NCBI GenBank assembly: GCA_046262935.1
Contig: JBHELT010000074.1
Location: 62,001-126,000, forward strand
DNA from: JBHELT01 sp046262935
Lineage (GTDB): Bacteria; Actinomycetota; CADDZG01; JAHWKV01
Length of the DNA stretch: 64,000 nt
Direction of reading: 5' to 3'
The notes below the pieces were generated by a model. That model was not told the origin of the DNA. It worked only from the letters and a program-made list of their open reading frames with translations, and searched no databases. Positions 35,050 to 44,951 of this stretch are shown here, in pieces (positions within the stretch are counted from its first letter, which is position 1; each line of letters starts with the position of its first letter). A program made the position numbers and the translations under genes.

Positions 35050-36423
35050 TTAAGACGACGGCCAGTAGTAGAGAGTCGCTTGTCTGATATATGGCACATA
35101 AGGAGCGACCGTGACCGAAACCAAGCTCGTCGAAGGTTTACGAACGTTGTGGTGATCGTAGACATAGGTCGATGTCGAGGTTGAGATGTGGCCTTCGCAG
35201 ATGCTGTCGTAGACCAGGGTTGTCACACCACCAGAAACGATCTGGCTCGCTTGTGAGTCCCCGTCGTTGATGCAAAGGTTCATCGCCGGGTGGAGCCTGA
35301 GCACACCCATCGGCACTTTTAGAAGTTCGAAGTGTGACCCATTGGTGGCTGAGGCAAGTCTATGGATATCGACTTCAACGGCCGTGACCGTGTTCGTGTA
35401 TACGAAGTCGAAGCTCGAATAGTTGATCCTTGCAGGCGGAGCAAAGATCCCTCCACCGGTCCATGCCGTGACTGTCGTCGACGTAACGGGGTCGGAATCA
35501 TAGCCAAGGATGGAGTGCTGAGCTGTGGCGGTCGAGGTTGAAGCGTCCAAAACATCCATGAGGCTGGCACCGATCGTCCCCGGACTGCTCTCGGCCATCT
35601 TCGGTATATGAACCACCACGCTCCAGTCTTCACATACGGTTGCTGTCTGTGCTCCGTTATTGATCAGGGCGCAGGGATCTCCCATCTGACCACTTGCCCA
35701 CTTGCCCGTTGCGGTGTCGGTCACGATCGGGTTGTAGTTGGAGCTGAATCCGAACATGTGACCGCAGTCGTCAACCGGCGTTGGCGGCAGGCACGGCGAG
35801 TCCCGCTCTGCCTGGGTTGCACCTCGATAGTTGTAGTTGACACCGGGCCAATCTGTGACGGCGAAGCTTCGGACCTCGAGCGACATCGGGTGCATGGTTT
35901 CGTCTATCTCGGCTGATGCAACGGGGGTGTCTATCGTGCCAAGAGTCTCGTTGTAAACGCTAGCTGGTACCCATGTGAAATAGATGTGCCCCTCCGAGAC
36001 ACCTTTGCTTTCAAGGGCGAAGTTGAGGTTGGCGAATCCCTCCCCGCTGCCGGCTGCTCCATCAACGTGGCCGAGGTCGATGGTCGAGTTAAGTGGAGCC
36101 GGAGGTAGGTAATACACCCCCTGAGCTGTGAGCACCGCGGTAGATAAATCGTCGGCAGTAACCACCGTGATAGCCAGAAAGGCGTTCTTCAAGCGGTAAT
36201 AAAAGTTGAGCGAAAGATCGGTTTCGAAATTGGGGGTTGTTATCTTGAACGGATACTCGGCAATCGCAACACCGATGCCTCCGTTGGAGTTGGACGATCC
36301 CGAGATCGATGCCAATAAATCCTTATGTGCGGCCGTGCAATTTTCGTTCCAAGGACCGTTTCCTACAGTGTTCGTGGTCAGGGATTCCAGCGTCGCCAAC
36401 TTCGATGCGAAGAAAGACTTCAC
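35050..36423 (-). CDS. Downstream part of an exported protein separated by an in-frame stop
   Basis: A 457-residue open frame without signal peptide, membrane span or recognised domain; beta-rich, Ser/Thr-rich and with scattered Cys (CTAAH, DDCGHMFG, PCALIN, LCINDG), which points to an exported protein. It is in the same reading frame as the pseudo-subtilase upstream and is separated from it by one TAA (36457-36459) and 11 sense codons. GTG 36423 has no Shine-Dalgarno. It is therefore more likely the C-terminal half of a ~1,300-residue protein than an independent gene. Function unknown. Confidence 0.6.
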   Translation of the reverse strand: MKSFFASKLATLESLTTNTVGNGPWNENCTAAHKDLLASISGSSNSNGGIGVAIAEYPFKITTPNFETDLSLNFYYRLKNAFLAITVVTADDLSTAVLTAQGVYYLPPAPLNSTIDLGHVDGAAGSGEGFANLNFALESKGVSEGHIYFTWVPASVYNETLGTIDTPVASAEIDETMHPMSLEVRSFAVTDWPGVNYNYRGATQAERDSPCLPPTPVDDCGHMFGFSSNYNPIVTDTATGKWASGQMGDPCALINNGAQTATVCEDWSVVVHIPKMAESSPGTIGASLMDVLDASTSTATAQHSILGYDSDPVTSTTVTAWTGGGIFAPPARINYSSFDFVYTNTVTAVEVDIHRLASATNGSHFELLKVPMGVLRLHPAMNLCINDGDSQASQIVSGGVTTLVYDSICEGHISTSTSTYVYDHHNVRKPSTSLVSVTVAPYVPYIRQATLYYWPSS

Positions 36424-36456
36424 CGGGAGCTGATCGCACGGCCTGATCCTGTCGAT

Positions 36457-36459
36457 TTA
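36457..36459 (-). other. In-frame TAA between two parts of one long frame
   Basis: The TAA ends the subtilase-like frame; 11 sense codons later, in the same frame, the next open frame begins and runs to 35050. No Shine-Dalgarno is visible before its GTG. Confidence 0.9.
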
Positions 36460-38976
36460 ACGGGAAGTCACGACGGTTTGAACCGGTTCTCTCAAGTAGC
36501 CAAGGTTCACAAGGATCGGTGGAGAGTGGTTCACGGTTGTGACGGTGGTTGTTGTCGAGGTTGGGGTAGCCGGAACTACGACAGTTTGTGTCGTGTCAAG
36601 GGTCACTGAAAATGCCGCATGTACTCGGTCCCATATTTCGGTCGCTGTATTAGTCACGCGAGGGGTATCGACTGTCGGAGTCGGAGGAGTGCCTGGCGGG
36701 GGGGTGTTTATTGTAGTGATTGAATCATCCAGGGCCTTTTTCGTACACCAACGCCATTTTGCGTCATTGACAGTCCCGGTCTGCCCGGACCAGTCGTCGA
36801 TAGTGTGGGTAGGTGACGCTCCTTCGTAGTACGACGCGGAGCAACGGGGGAACTTAGGCAACAACAATGTATCGAACTTGGAGTACGAAACCTTCTTACC
36901 TAGGTCATCGTTTACCGTCCTCACCGAATTCGTTGGTAGGTCATAAACGTCGGACTTGATCTGGGCACCGTAGTCGCTCAATTCCCGGACCGAGTAATAA
37001 CCGGCGAAGAGCAGCGGCATCTGCCCGAGTCCTTTGCACGTGTCCGGTGAGGTGACGAGGTCGGATTGGCCGGTCCCCGACATGAAACGGTCGCAGGAAA
37101 GCGCCGATGTGACCGCGCCTGCCAGTGCCCAGCTGGTCGGATCGAGAGGGAGCATGTGAAGTGCATGATTAACAACCGTTGCGCTCGGTGGCAGAGCAGG
37201 GGTCAAAAGCAAGGTGTTGTTGTCTTCGGAATCGTTATGGATCTCGAATGATCTTCCCATCGGGTGATATCCGTTGGCGCCGCAGAGGGTCTGGTTATCG
37301 GTTGAAGTCGTGGTCGAGGAACCGTCGGTTTGCTGCATGGCGATGGCCAAGCGTCCGCAGTAGTAGCCAACCGCCGATGGATTGCCCGAGTAGGTGAAGG
37401 AGACCGCCGTTTGAGTCGTCCCTGCTGTGGCGGTGATCAGGAATGGAACCGGATTATCGTCCGTGGTGCCAGTCACGATGTGGCCGGTCACGTCGACCCC
37501 GATGTAATCCGACATGGTGACCGTCGCGGCGACGGGCACGGCGTTCTTGGCCTTCACGTATGTCGTCTGAACGGTGTCGGTTGACTGAAATCCCCCGTCT
37601 GCGATCCCGAGCGACAACGGATCGGTGGAGGTTGAAGTGACGGTCGGGATACTGTCGGCCGAGGTCAGGCCACCGAACACACCTGCGCCCTGCCTCCAGA
37701 CCGGCACTCCCGAGATCGCCTTGGCTGCATGGATGAGCGCAGCCTTTACAACGACGGTGTCGGTCACACCTTGAACCGATAAAGCGCCAGCCGATGCCGC
37801 AACTATGGCGGTCGAAACAAGGCTGGTATCCAGCACCGCTGCCGCCTTGGGTGTCCATCCCGAGCATGAGCAGTCCCAATCGGGAACCACGGCGCCGCTG
37901 GTGACGAGTGAGCCTTGAGCTTTCACTTGATTAGCGAGCTTCGATGCGATCGGAAGAACGATGTTGGCACCGGTCGGGGCCAAAAGATCGGGCTTGGCTT
38001 TTAGTTCGATGGAAGGACCTGCGGACGATTTCGGTGAGACCGTGTTGGTTGAACGATAACCACCGACGGTTATGACTGAGTCAAGGTTGGCAAGGCCCTC
38101 GATGGTCTGAGGGTTAGGCCCTAGATCACCGGCAGGGACGATGACCGACAAAGCCTTGAATGTGGTCGGAGGACTCGCCGATGAGACGTGGGATTTCACA
38201 AGGCCGTTGATCAGGCGGCGGTCCAGATCGAAGTACTTCATGAGCTCTCGGTAGCTGTTGACGGTCGCGTATTCGTTGTGGGAACGATGCTGAGATTTGA
38301 ATAGGTCGTCATTGGTTGGGATGCCGTAGACGGGACCGTTTGAGCCTTGCAGCGGGGAGGAGAGCACCGAGTTAACGACCTTGTCCCATTTACCGCTCGA
38401 CATGGCCGCGGTCTCTGGATCGAGAAAATCATTGGGCGGGAATCCGAGGACGACAACGTCGTAGTTGTTGGCGTAGTCGTATACGTTCTGAAGGTCCCAG
38501 TTGAGCTGATACGGGCTGATGACTCCATCGACGTAGGCGTTGTAGGAACGGATCGTCACGTGCGCCCTGTCGTTGAACAGTTGCAATAGCGCAGAGGCCA
38601 TCAAGGTCCCGTACCCAAGGGAATCGCCCAGGGTGTTTCCGGTTATCTGGGCGGTCATGGTCGCAGGGAAGTTGTCCGAGGATGGATCGACCCCCGATGA
38701 GATGAGGGCCACCCTCACTGTGGGAAGGGAACCTGGGTCGGGGCGGAAGTGCTCGATCACCGAGCCCAAGCTGCTCTGAGATTGAGGAGCGCCGCCGCTA
38801 TATCCATTAGGGATCCCGGCGCCGTCATCGCCGATCTTGAACCAGCTCGGAGCCTGCATGCTCACGGTCCCCGGACCCGTGGCCACGGCGGGAGGCGTTT
38901 GCATGGGAAGGATCCCGATCAGAAATACGATCACGGCAAGGCGCGCGACCAAAGACTTCTTCGAAGAAGTATCCAC
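36457..38976 (-). CDS. Exported subtilase-like protein with degenerate catalytic residues
   Basis: About 839 residues with a signal peptide (SKKSLVARLAV then a hydrophobic core; cleavage near ATG at residues 31-34). The region 85-400 aligns by eye with peptidase S8: ALISSGVD (catalytic Asp replaced by Ser93), GYGTLMAS (catalytic His replaced by Tyr122), PAGDLGPN (oxyanion Asn replaced by Asp284), KPDLLAPTG and TSLVSTAIVAASAGAL, where Ser385 is retained. It is thus probably inactive as a protease and may bind peptide or act as a structural protein. Start GTG 38976 has a G-rich ribosome site. The frame continues past its TAA stop. Confidence 0.75.
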   Translation of the reverse strand: MDTSSKKSLVARLAVIVFLIGILPMQTPPAVATGPGTVSMQAPSWFKIGDDGAGIPNGYSGGAPQSQSSLGSVIEHFRPDPGSLPTVRVALISSGVDPSSDNFPATMTAQITGNTLGDSLGYGTLMASALLQLFNDRAHVTIRSYNAYVDGVISPYQLNWDLQNVYDYANNYDVVVLGFPPNDFLDPETAAMSSGKWDKVVNSVLSSPLQGSNGPVYGIPTNDDLFKSQHRSHNEYATVNSYRELMKYFDLDRRLINGLVKSHVSSASPPTTFKALSVIVPAGDLGPNPQTIEGLANLDSVITVGGYRSTNTVSPKSSAGPSIELKAKPDLLAPTGANIVLPIASKLANQVKAQGSLVTSGAVVPDWDCSCSGWTPKAAAVLDTSLVSTAIVAASAGALSVQGVTDTVVVKAALIHAAKAISGVPVWRQGAGVFGGLTSADSIPTVTSTSTDPLSLGIADGGFQSTDTVQTTYVKAKNAVPVAATVTMSDYIGVDVTGHIVTGTTDDNPVPFLITATAGTTQTAVSFTYSGNPSAVGYYCGRLAIAMQQTDGSSTTTSTDNQTLCGANGYHPMGRSFEIHNDSEDNNTLLLTPALPPSATVVNHALHMLPLDPTSWALAGAVTSALSCDRFMSGTGQSDLVTSPDTCKGLGQMPLLFAGYYSVRELSDYGAQIKSDVYDLPTNSVRTVNDDLGKKVSYSKFDTLLLPKFPRCSASYYEGASPTHTIDDWSGQTGTVNDAKWRWCTKKALDDSITTINTPPPGTPPTPTVDTPRVTNTATEIWDRVHAAFSVTLDTTQTVVVPATPTSTTTTVTTVNHSPPILVNLGYLREPVQTVVTSR

Positions 38977-39132
38977 TAGCCCCCCTCTCAACCATTGAAC
39001 GGCCCGTCCCATCGAAAGTTTCGTAGCTAGGCCCTAGGGTCTGTTTGCAAAGTATTCGGCGTTAAGTGCGATATTCGTGCTTTGTCCGGATAGATTTATT
39101 TTGCCGTCCCTAGGAAGGAATCCAATCAATCG

Positions 39133-41067
39133 GTGTCGAATCTTGGGGACATGACTTCCATCAGTCGCGTCCGTAAACAGCTTCTTCGAGCGGGTCTGGT
39201 CCTGCCGATGATGGCGAGCCTGATGGCGACCACAGCTGCAAGGGCCGATCTCATCAAGAGCGGAAAGACCACTTTGGTTTCATCGAACTCGGGTGGCCAA
39301 GCCGGGGACGGTAGTCGGCCCTCCATCTCAGGTGACGGCCGTTATGTAGCGTTCGAATCTTGGGATTCGCTCACCCCTGACGACACCGATGGTGGGAATT
39401 CAGACATCTACATCAAAGACACCCTGACCGGGATCACGACACTTGCAACTCCGACCGATTCACATTGCAACACGAAACCAACGATCTCGAGGGATGGAAC
39501 CGGGTTGAGCTATCTTGCTGGAGGGTGGGGGACCTTCTCCGTGGGTCTTGGGATTCACGACCCGGGAGAGTTCTGCTATGGCTCGGGGGTGATGTTTCGT
39601 GACCTTCCATCGGGGGTCACGAGGAGCATCAACGACTACGTCACGTTCAATGCCAAGATGTCAAAGGACGGTCGCTATGTGGCCGCCATCGAGAACCCTT
39701 CCGAGGATGACCAATACTTCTTGTCCCTTTACGACAACGCCGGGGCCTTGGTTTGGAAGTCGTCAGAAATCTGTTATGGGGTCCAATGCTCGGCCGAACT
39801 TGAACCTGGCTTATCGATTTCAGACAACGGCAGATTCGTGGCCTTCGACACTTTTCAGAGCTCACCAAACGACACCGATGGGAATTGGGACGTTTACGTT
39901 CACGACAGGGATTCCGACGACAATGGCGTCTTCGACGAAACCGGGAAAACAACGACCTATCTCGGCGGGATCATGCCTGCAGGGAATTCACCTTGGACTA
40001 GGTATCCGACTTTGTCAGGAAACGGAAGCAGCTTGTTCTTCGTGACGTACTCTGGACGATCAACAGGGCCGCGGTATGCAATCGTTGCTCGAGATCTTGT
40101 TGCCAATACCAGTGAATTAGTCGCTTATGGCCACGTGCCTTTGATTGGAAACATCATGGATGTGAACCAGAACGGTCAGGTCTTCGCATTTACCAGTGCA
40201 TCGGCCTTGACGACGGACGATGTGAATCCTTTATTGGACGTTTATTTGCGGGACAGATCCTCAGGCAGAACCTATCTGGTGTCCACAGAAGTGAACGGCC
40301 TTCCCGCCGCCGAGGATGCTTACTACCCCAGCATCTCAGCGGACGGCAAACGAGTCGCCTTCGCTACCTCGCCTTATTCTTGGCTGGACTACGACCAGCA
40401 CTTTAACCGGCGCATCTTTCTAAAAGACCTGACCGTCCCTTGCGACCTCCCCGTCTGCGATCCATTCCCTGAGGTTCCCCCTTCCACCTACGATCCTCCA
40501 CCGTCGCTGCCCCCGTGGCCGACGCCCCCGAGTGTCAGCCTCAGCACTAACACCGATCGGTTCGCTCCCTTCGACGACGCGACCGTTTGTTACTATTCGC
40601 CGTACAACATATTGACCAGCGGGCTTTCTAGCACCCAGACCTGCACCAGTTCATCGGCCGAGACCACTTCGGTCGCCCACGTTGCCCAGGTGGGATCGTT
40701 GTCGGTCGGAGGAACTGGATACGCCTCGACTGCTCTTGCGTCTGGTTACGTTGCTGGCGTCTATAAGTCGTCTGCGATGTCGGTGTTTCACGCGTCGGCC
40801 TCTTCGACACTAACGGCGGTTGCCAAGATCGAAGGAACCTCATTCGGGAACTTCCCGCACACCGTGTGCCTTCTGATTACCGACTCCTTGTCGGGAGCTC
40901 AACTCGGCTCCGACTGCCTGAACAAACCGACTTCGGTCAGGGACCTTTCGGTCACGGTCGGTTATACCGGTGCCCCAACGATCAAAGCTACGATCGTGGC
41001 ATCTACGAGCAGGGACTTGGTCGCAGGGCAGATCCTGCTGAAAGAGATCTTGTTCACACAGGCTTGA
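39133..41067 (+). CDS. Exported TolB-like (PD40) beta-propeller protein
   Basis: A 644-residue exported protein with a signal peptide (RKQLLRAGLVLPMMASLMA, cleavage after ARA near residue 38) and six or seven PD40-type blades with motifs such as SISGDGRYVAFES and SISADGKRVAFAT. After a Pro-rich linker (residues ~450-475) comes a second beta-rich domain to the end. GTG 39133 or ATG 39151 may be the start. Propellers bind ligands or other proteins; no enzyme motif is seen. It diverges from the pseudo-subtilase over a 150-bp gap. Confidence 0.78.
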   Translation: MSNLGDMTSISRVRKQLLRAGLVLPMMASLMATTAARADLIKSGKTTLVSSNSGGQAGDGSRPSISGDGRYVAFESWDSLTPDDTDGGNSDIYIKDTLTGITTLATPTDSHCNTKPTISRDGTGLSYLAGGWGTFSVGLGIHDPGEFCYGSGVMFRDLPSGVTRSINDYVTFNAKMSKDGRYVAAIENPSEDDQYFLSLYDNAGALVWKSSEICYGVQCSAELEPGLSISDNGRFVAFDTFQSSPNDTDGNWDVYVHDRDSDDNGVFDETGKTTTYLGGIMPAGNSPWTRYPTLSGNGSSLFFVTYSGRSTGPRYAIVARDLVANTSELVAYGHVPLIGNIMDVNQNGQVFAFTSASALTTDDVNPLLDVYLRDRSSGRTYLVSTEVNGLPAAEDAYYPSISADGKRVAFATSPYSWLDYDQHFNRRIFLKDLTVPCDLPVCDPFPEVPPSTYDPPPSLPPWPTPPSVSLSTNTDRFAPFDDATVCYYSPYNILTSGLSSTQTCTSSSAETTSVAHVAQVGSLSVGGTGYASTALASGYVAGVYKSSAMSVFHASASSTLTAVAKIEGTSFGNFPHTVCLLITDSLSGAQLGSDCLNKPTSVRDLSVTVGYTGAPTIKATIVASTSRDLVAGQILLKEILFTQA

Positions 41068-41112
41068 GGTTCGGAACCTGCCAATCTTTTTGAGACACAT
41101 CTGGTCACGAGT

Positions 41113-42122
41113 TTAGTGTCCTCCTTCCTCTGACAGCGAATCTTGAGGCGGGTTTATCCAGACGGCATTAGGGATCATCCGGGGAGAGGGCATCCCCTTC
41201 ACGAACCGTTCGGGGTGCGCGTTGAACGCCTCTGCCAGGACCTTAGAACGTCGTTCATGTACGACCAGGGCGCGGCCGTAGTGGACTTGCTCGGGGGTCA
41301 TCATCGCGATACCGGAGTGACGGTGAGCGGTGTTGTCCAGTCGAAAAAGCTGCCGCAGAAGCTTCTTGCGTGCTCGAACGATCCGAACCGATCGGGGAAG
41401 TCGGGGCGATACTTCATGGTCTTGAACGCGGACTCGGAGAAGGGATTGTCGTTGGAGGTGTGCGGTCGAGAGTGCGATTTGGTTACACCCAGATCAGCAA
41501 GCAGAAACGCCACGGGTCGCGAGCGCATCGCTGAGCCGTTGTCCGCGTGCAAAGTGAGCTGATCGGCGCGGATGCCCTGATTGGCAAGCGTCTGGGAGAT
41601 GAGGCGTTCGGCGAGGATCTTTGATTCGGTATGAGCCAGCATCCACCCCACGACGTAGCGACTGTATATATCCATGATCTTGTAGAGCTTGAAGCGTGAC
41701 CACTTCACCGGACCTTTGAGATCGGTTATGTCCCAGGTCCAGACTTCGTTCGGTGCTGTGGCCAGCAGCTCGGGTTTGGCATATGCAGGATGGGTTAGCT
41801 GGTTGCGTCGCTCACGTACTTCACCAGATGCCGCAAGGACGCGGTAGAACGTACGCTCTGCGGCAAGGTAGATGCCTTCGTCCATCAGCGTCGCCACGAT
41901 CTCGCCAGGTGCGGTGTCGACGAAGCGCTCCGAATGACAAACATCAAGCACCTTTGCCCGTTCGTCGTCATCGAGCGCTCGCGGATGCGGCGTTGGCTTC
42001 GGATGAGGACCATGCATCCGTCCACGTCTTCGCCGGTAGAACGTGGCTGGCACCACACCCATCTGCGCACACGCTGCTCTCGTGCCGATCGCAGGAGCCA
42101 GTTTCTCCGCCGCCTCCATCAC
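41113..42122 (-). pseudogene. IS3-family transposase OrfB, frameshifted
   Basis: Two frames together give the full DDE transposase. The upstream part (42122-41301) has WTWDITDLKGP, ADNGSAM and NPFSESAFKTMKYRP, including the Asp, Asp and Glu. At about 41336 the frame goes wrong: it reads WTTPLT, while the next frame continues HRHSG then TPEQVHYGRA to 41113. The expected codon after TGG is TAC, so one T appears to be lost. Either a true inactivating deletion or a sequencing error. Confidence 0.85.
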
Positions 42123-42532
42123 GACTCCTCGCCGCTGTCGAGCGGTATCCCCAGGAGCCTGGAGACTTTTTTTTGGACATCGATTACGAGTCGTGCGTTG
42201 TCGAGGTCGCGGCGAAGCCGATCGTTCTCAGCGCGGAGCTTGGCGTTGTTCGCTGCAAACGGGTCGGGCTTCGGACCGCGTCTGCGCGGCGAACCAGAAA
42301 GTGAGCCAGCATCCCGCTGCTTGCGGAACGCGTCCAAGTGTGAGGAGTACAGACCTTCGCGCCGAAGGATCGCAGCAATCGAGCCTGCCGGAGCCGAATC
42401 GGTCTCGGCCAGGAGGCGGAGCTTGTACTCGGCAGTGAACCGGCGCCGCTGTGGACGTTCGGGTACTTCCGGATCAGGTGTCACGTTTACAGCATCAACC
42501 AAGACTGCGGTCGTTGTCATCGTCGTATCCAT
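42119..42532 (-). CDS. IS3-family transposase OrfA
   Basis: A 137-residue DNA-binding subunit: an N-terminal helix-turn-helix (RRFTAEYKLRLLAE, then IAAILRREGLYSSHL) and a C-terminal leucine-zipper-like helix (AENDRLRRDLDNARLV). It overlaps orfB by four bases, with an A-rich slippery run at 42167-42174. It binds the terminal repeats and joins OrfB by frameshifting. With OrfB broken, it has no functional partner here. Confidence 0.88.
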   Translation of the reverse strand: MDTTMTTTAVLVDAVNVTPDPEVPERPQRRRFTAEYKLRLLAETDSAPAGSIAAILRREGLYSSHLDAFRKQRDAGSLSGSPRRRGPKPDPFAANNAKLRAENDRLRRDLDNARLVIDVQKKVSRLLGIPLDSGEES

Positions 42533-42752
42533 GAGACGAACCTACCTTGTCTCACCCTCGTCACTGATTAGGTGGGGCTAATGTGTCTCATGCAGGATTG
42601 GCAGAGAGGGGTTCTCCAAAGAGTACCCAGAACACCCAGATCCCACTAGCAGCTTGTTGAAAGTCTGCGCTAGGCCCCGTCGAAACGCTCGGAATTAGAG
42701 GAATCTGTCTGCAGGCGTCGAATAAAACTGAGGTGACGAATCACGGGGGCCA

Positions 42753-44921
42753 GTGACGAGGGCAATGGACATTATGAAAGGGTCTGTGAAAGGCGCCCGC
42801 TTTGGGCTCGTGAGCGGCCTTTGCATCCTCAGCATGCTGGCTCTGCAGCCTGGGCACGCGGCCTCTGCCAGCATCATTCGGCCTTTCGCCGGTGGCGGTG
42901 TCGGTGACGGCGGCCCTGCCGTAAATGCCAACTTCAACTACCCGCGGAATCTCGCAAGCGACGGGGCAAGTGGGACCCTCATCGCCGATACCAAAGCCAA
43001 TCGCATCAGACGAGTCACGGCCGACGGCATCGTTCGCACGGTGGCAGGAACCGGAACTCAGGGCTACTTAGACGGCGGTTCGGCCACTGCGGCCTGGCTC
43101 AACCAACCCGAAGGGGTTGTTGGGTCCCTCGATGGCACGTTTTGGATCGCCGACACAGGCAACAACACGATCCGCAAAGTCACGAGTTCGGGATCCATTT
43201 CGAGGATCTCCACCAACACGGACTGCAGATTCGGCGGAGACGGTGGACCTGTTTCGAGTGCGTATTTCTGTCATCCGGAAGGCATAGCGCTTTCTCCGTC
43301 AGGCGACCTTGTGATCGCGGATACGTTCAACAATCGCATCCGCAAAGTCGCGCCCTCCGGAACTATCACGACCATCGCGGGAACGGGGGCCCGGGGTATC
43401 ACCGGGGATGGTGGCCCGGCAACGGCCGCCACCTTCTATAACCCGACCTTTGTTACGTTCAACCCTGCAGGCGAACTCATCATCTGCGACACATACAACC
43501 ACCGGGTTCGCAAGATCGACTCCAGTGGTGTCATCACTACCGTCGCGGGTACGACAGCGGGTTTCAGTGGCGATGGGGGGCCGGCAACATCCGCCGCCTT
43601 GAAAGACCCGTTCGCGGTGGCGTTCGACGTGAACGGGAACATGCTGATCGCCGATACGCTGAATTACAGAGTTCGAAGGGTTAGCACAGCCGGAATAATC
43701 ACGACGGTCGCGGGCAACGGGTGTCAGAGTTGTGGCTACGTTGTCGATGGAACGCAAGCGTTATCAGTTGGCCTCTACGTCCCATCTGGCCTACAGACTC
43801 TTTCGTCGGACGAATATCTGATCGCAGACAGCGGATGGAACAAGGTCTTCAAAGTAGATACAGCTGGAGTGGTCAGCACATTCGCCGGCAACTTCCGGAC
43901 AAGTTTCTACGCCGGTGACGGGGGCCCCGCTATCAACGCCGCTCTCACGACTCCAACCGTTTTGACAACAGACAAGTGGGGCAACGTTTACTTCGCCGAC
44001 CAATCTTCCGCAGGTTTAGTCCGCAGGGTCGACCGATCGTCCGGAATCATCACGACCCTCGCTGGCGGTGGCAACGGACATGCCGGAGTGCCAGCCCTGT
44101 CAGCGAACATATCTCCAGTCATGGGCTTGGCTGTAGATTCCTCTGGGATCCTTTACATCGCCAGCGGGCAGAACCGGATATGGAAGATCGACGGCGCAGG
44201 GATACTGCAAACAGTCACGAACGACTCCTGTTATTACAACTGTCCGCTCGGCGACGATGGCCCGGCGAATCAAGCCTACGTGATGGGACCTATGCAGATG
44301 ACGTTCGATGGTGATGGCAACTTGTTCGTCGCGGAATCGGGCAGAGACTCTGTCCGACAGATCGACAGGAACGGGATAATCCACACGGTTGCAGGCGGCG
44401 ACCACCTCAACTCCCTTGGTTACAAGGACAATCTGGTTGATCCCGAAGGGGTCGCAGTTGACGACGCCGGAAACCTCTTCATCGCTGAAACATCACGCAA
44501 CCGCATCGCCATCCTTGATCGGACGGGAGTGATTCGCATCTACGCGGGAGGCGGCGCCACCGTCGTGCCGGTTTACGGCGCGCCGGCCCTGGAGAATTTC
44601 ATTAGCTCACCGCGCAATCTCTCTGTGGACAGCAACGGCGGGCTCTACTTCACGATGCTCGGATCGAACCGCGTCGGGTACATATCCCCGGGCGACGGAT
44701 CAGTCCTGATCACTGTCCTCCCCAGCCCAAAGGCGTCGGTCAACTCGGCCAATCTGTATTCGTTCGCCGGGTCGGAGCAGGCCGGATACTCAGGCGACTA
44801 CGGGCCGAGCGCAACCGCACTTCTTCACGGTCCCACTGCCGCAATGTTCGACGCGGTCTCAGGCAAGGTCTACATCACCGACACGGTCAATTCACGTATC
44901 CGCGTTGCCGACGCGTTCTAA
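42753..44921 (+). CDS. Exported NHL-repeat beta-propeller protein
   Basis: About 722 residues with a signal peptide (GARFGLVSGLCILSMLAL, cleavage after HAA near residue 37) and some ten or eleven NHL-type blades. Repeated cues are GDGGPA, the IADT-NNRIRKV pattern, and IITTVAGT. No anchor or catalytic motif follows; the last blade ends with the protein. The start may be GTG 42753, or one of two in-frame ATGs (42765, 42774). Such propellers bind ligands or proteins outside the cell. The IS element separates it from the TolB-like gene. Confidence 0.8.
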   Translation: MTRAMDIMKGSVKGARFGLVSGLCILSMLALQPGHAASASIIRPFAGGGVGDGGPAVNANFNYPRNLASDGASGTLIADTKANRIRRVTADGIVRTVAGTGTQGYLDGGSATAAWLNQPEGVVGSLDGTFWIADTGNNTIRKVTSSGSISRISTNTDCRFGGDGGPVSSAYFCHPEGIALSPSGDLVIADTFNNRIRKVAPSGTITTIAGTGARGITGDGGPATAATFYNPTFVTFNPAGELIICDTYNHRVRKIDSSGVITTVAGTTAGFSGDGGPATSAALKDPFAVAFDVNGNMLIADTLNYRVRRVSTAGIITTVAGNGCQSCGYVVDGTQALSVGLYVPSGLQTLSSDEYLIADSGWNKVFKVDTAGVVSTFAGNFRTSFYAGDGGPAINAALTTPTVLTTDKWGNVYFADQSSAGLVRRVDRSSGIITTLAGGGNGHAGVPALSANISPVMGLAVDSSGILYIASGQNRIWKIDGAGILQTVTNDSCYYNCPLGDDGPANQAYVMGPMQMTFDGDGNLFVAESGRDSVRQIDRNGIIHTVAGGDHLNSLGYKDNLVDPEGVAVDDAGNLFIAETSRNRIAILDRTGVIRIYAGGGATVVPVYGAPALENFISSPRNLSVDSNGGLYFTMLGSNRVGYISPGDGSVLITVLPSPKASVNSANLYSFAGSEQAGYSGDYGPSATALLHGPTAAMFDAVSGKVYITDTVNSRIRVADAF

Positions 44922-44951
44922 CGCGTCCTGCTTTTAGTGACCGAGCTTAGG

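Larger units (their letters stand above)
41091..42590. mobile_element. IS3-family insertion sequence, 1.5 kb, inactivated
   Basis: Ends share the inverted repeat TGAGACACAT (41091-41100 and, complemented, 42581-42590). It contains orfA and a frameshifted orfB on the minus strand. A run of eight A on the coding strand (T8 at 42167-42174) fits the programmed -1 shift used to join OrfA and OrfB in IS3. I see no target duplication at the flanks, so the insertion is old or the ends have been altered. Confidence 0.85.

Noticed and set aside
35050..44921. New defence or toxin-delivery system
   Set aside because: No nuclease, ATPase, toxin or immunity features; exported binding proteins only.
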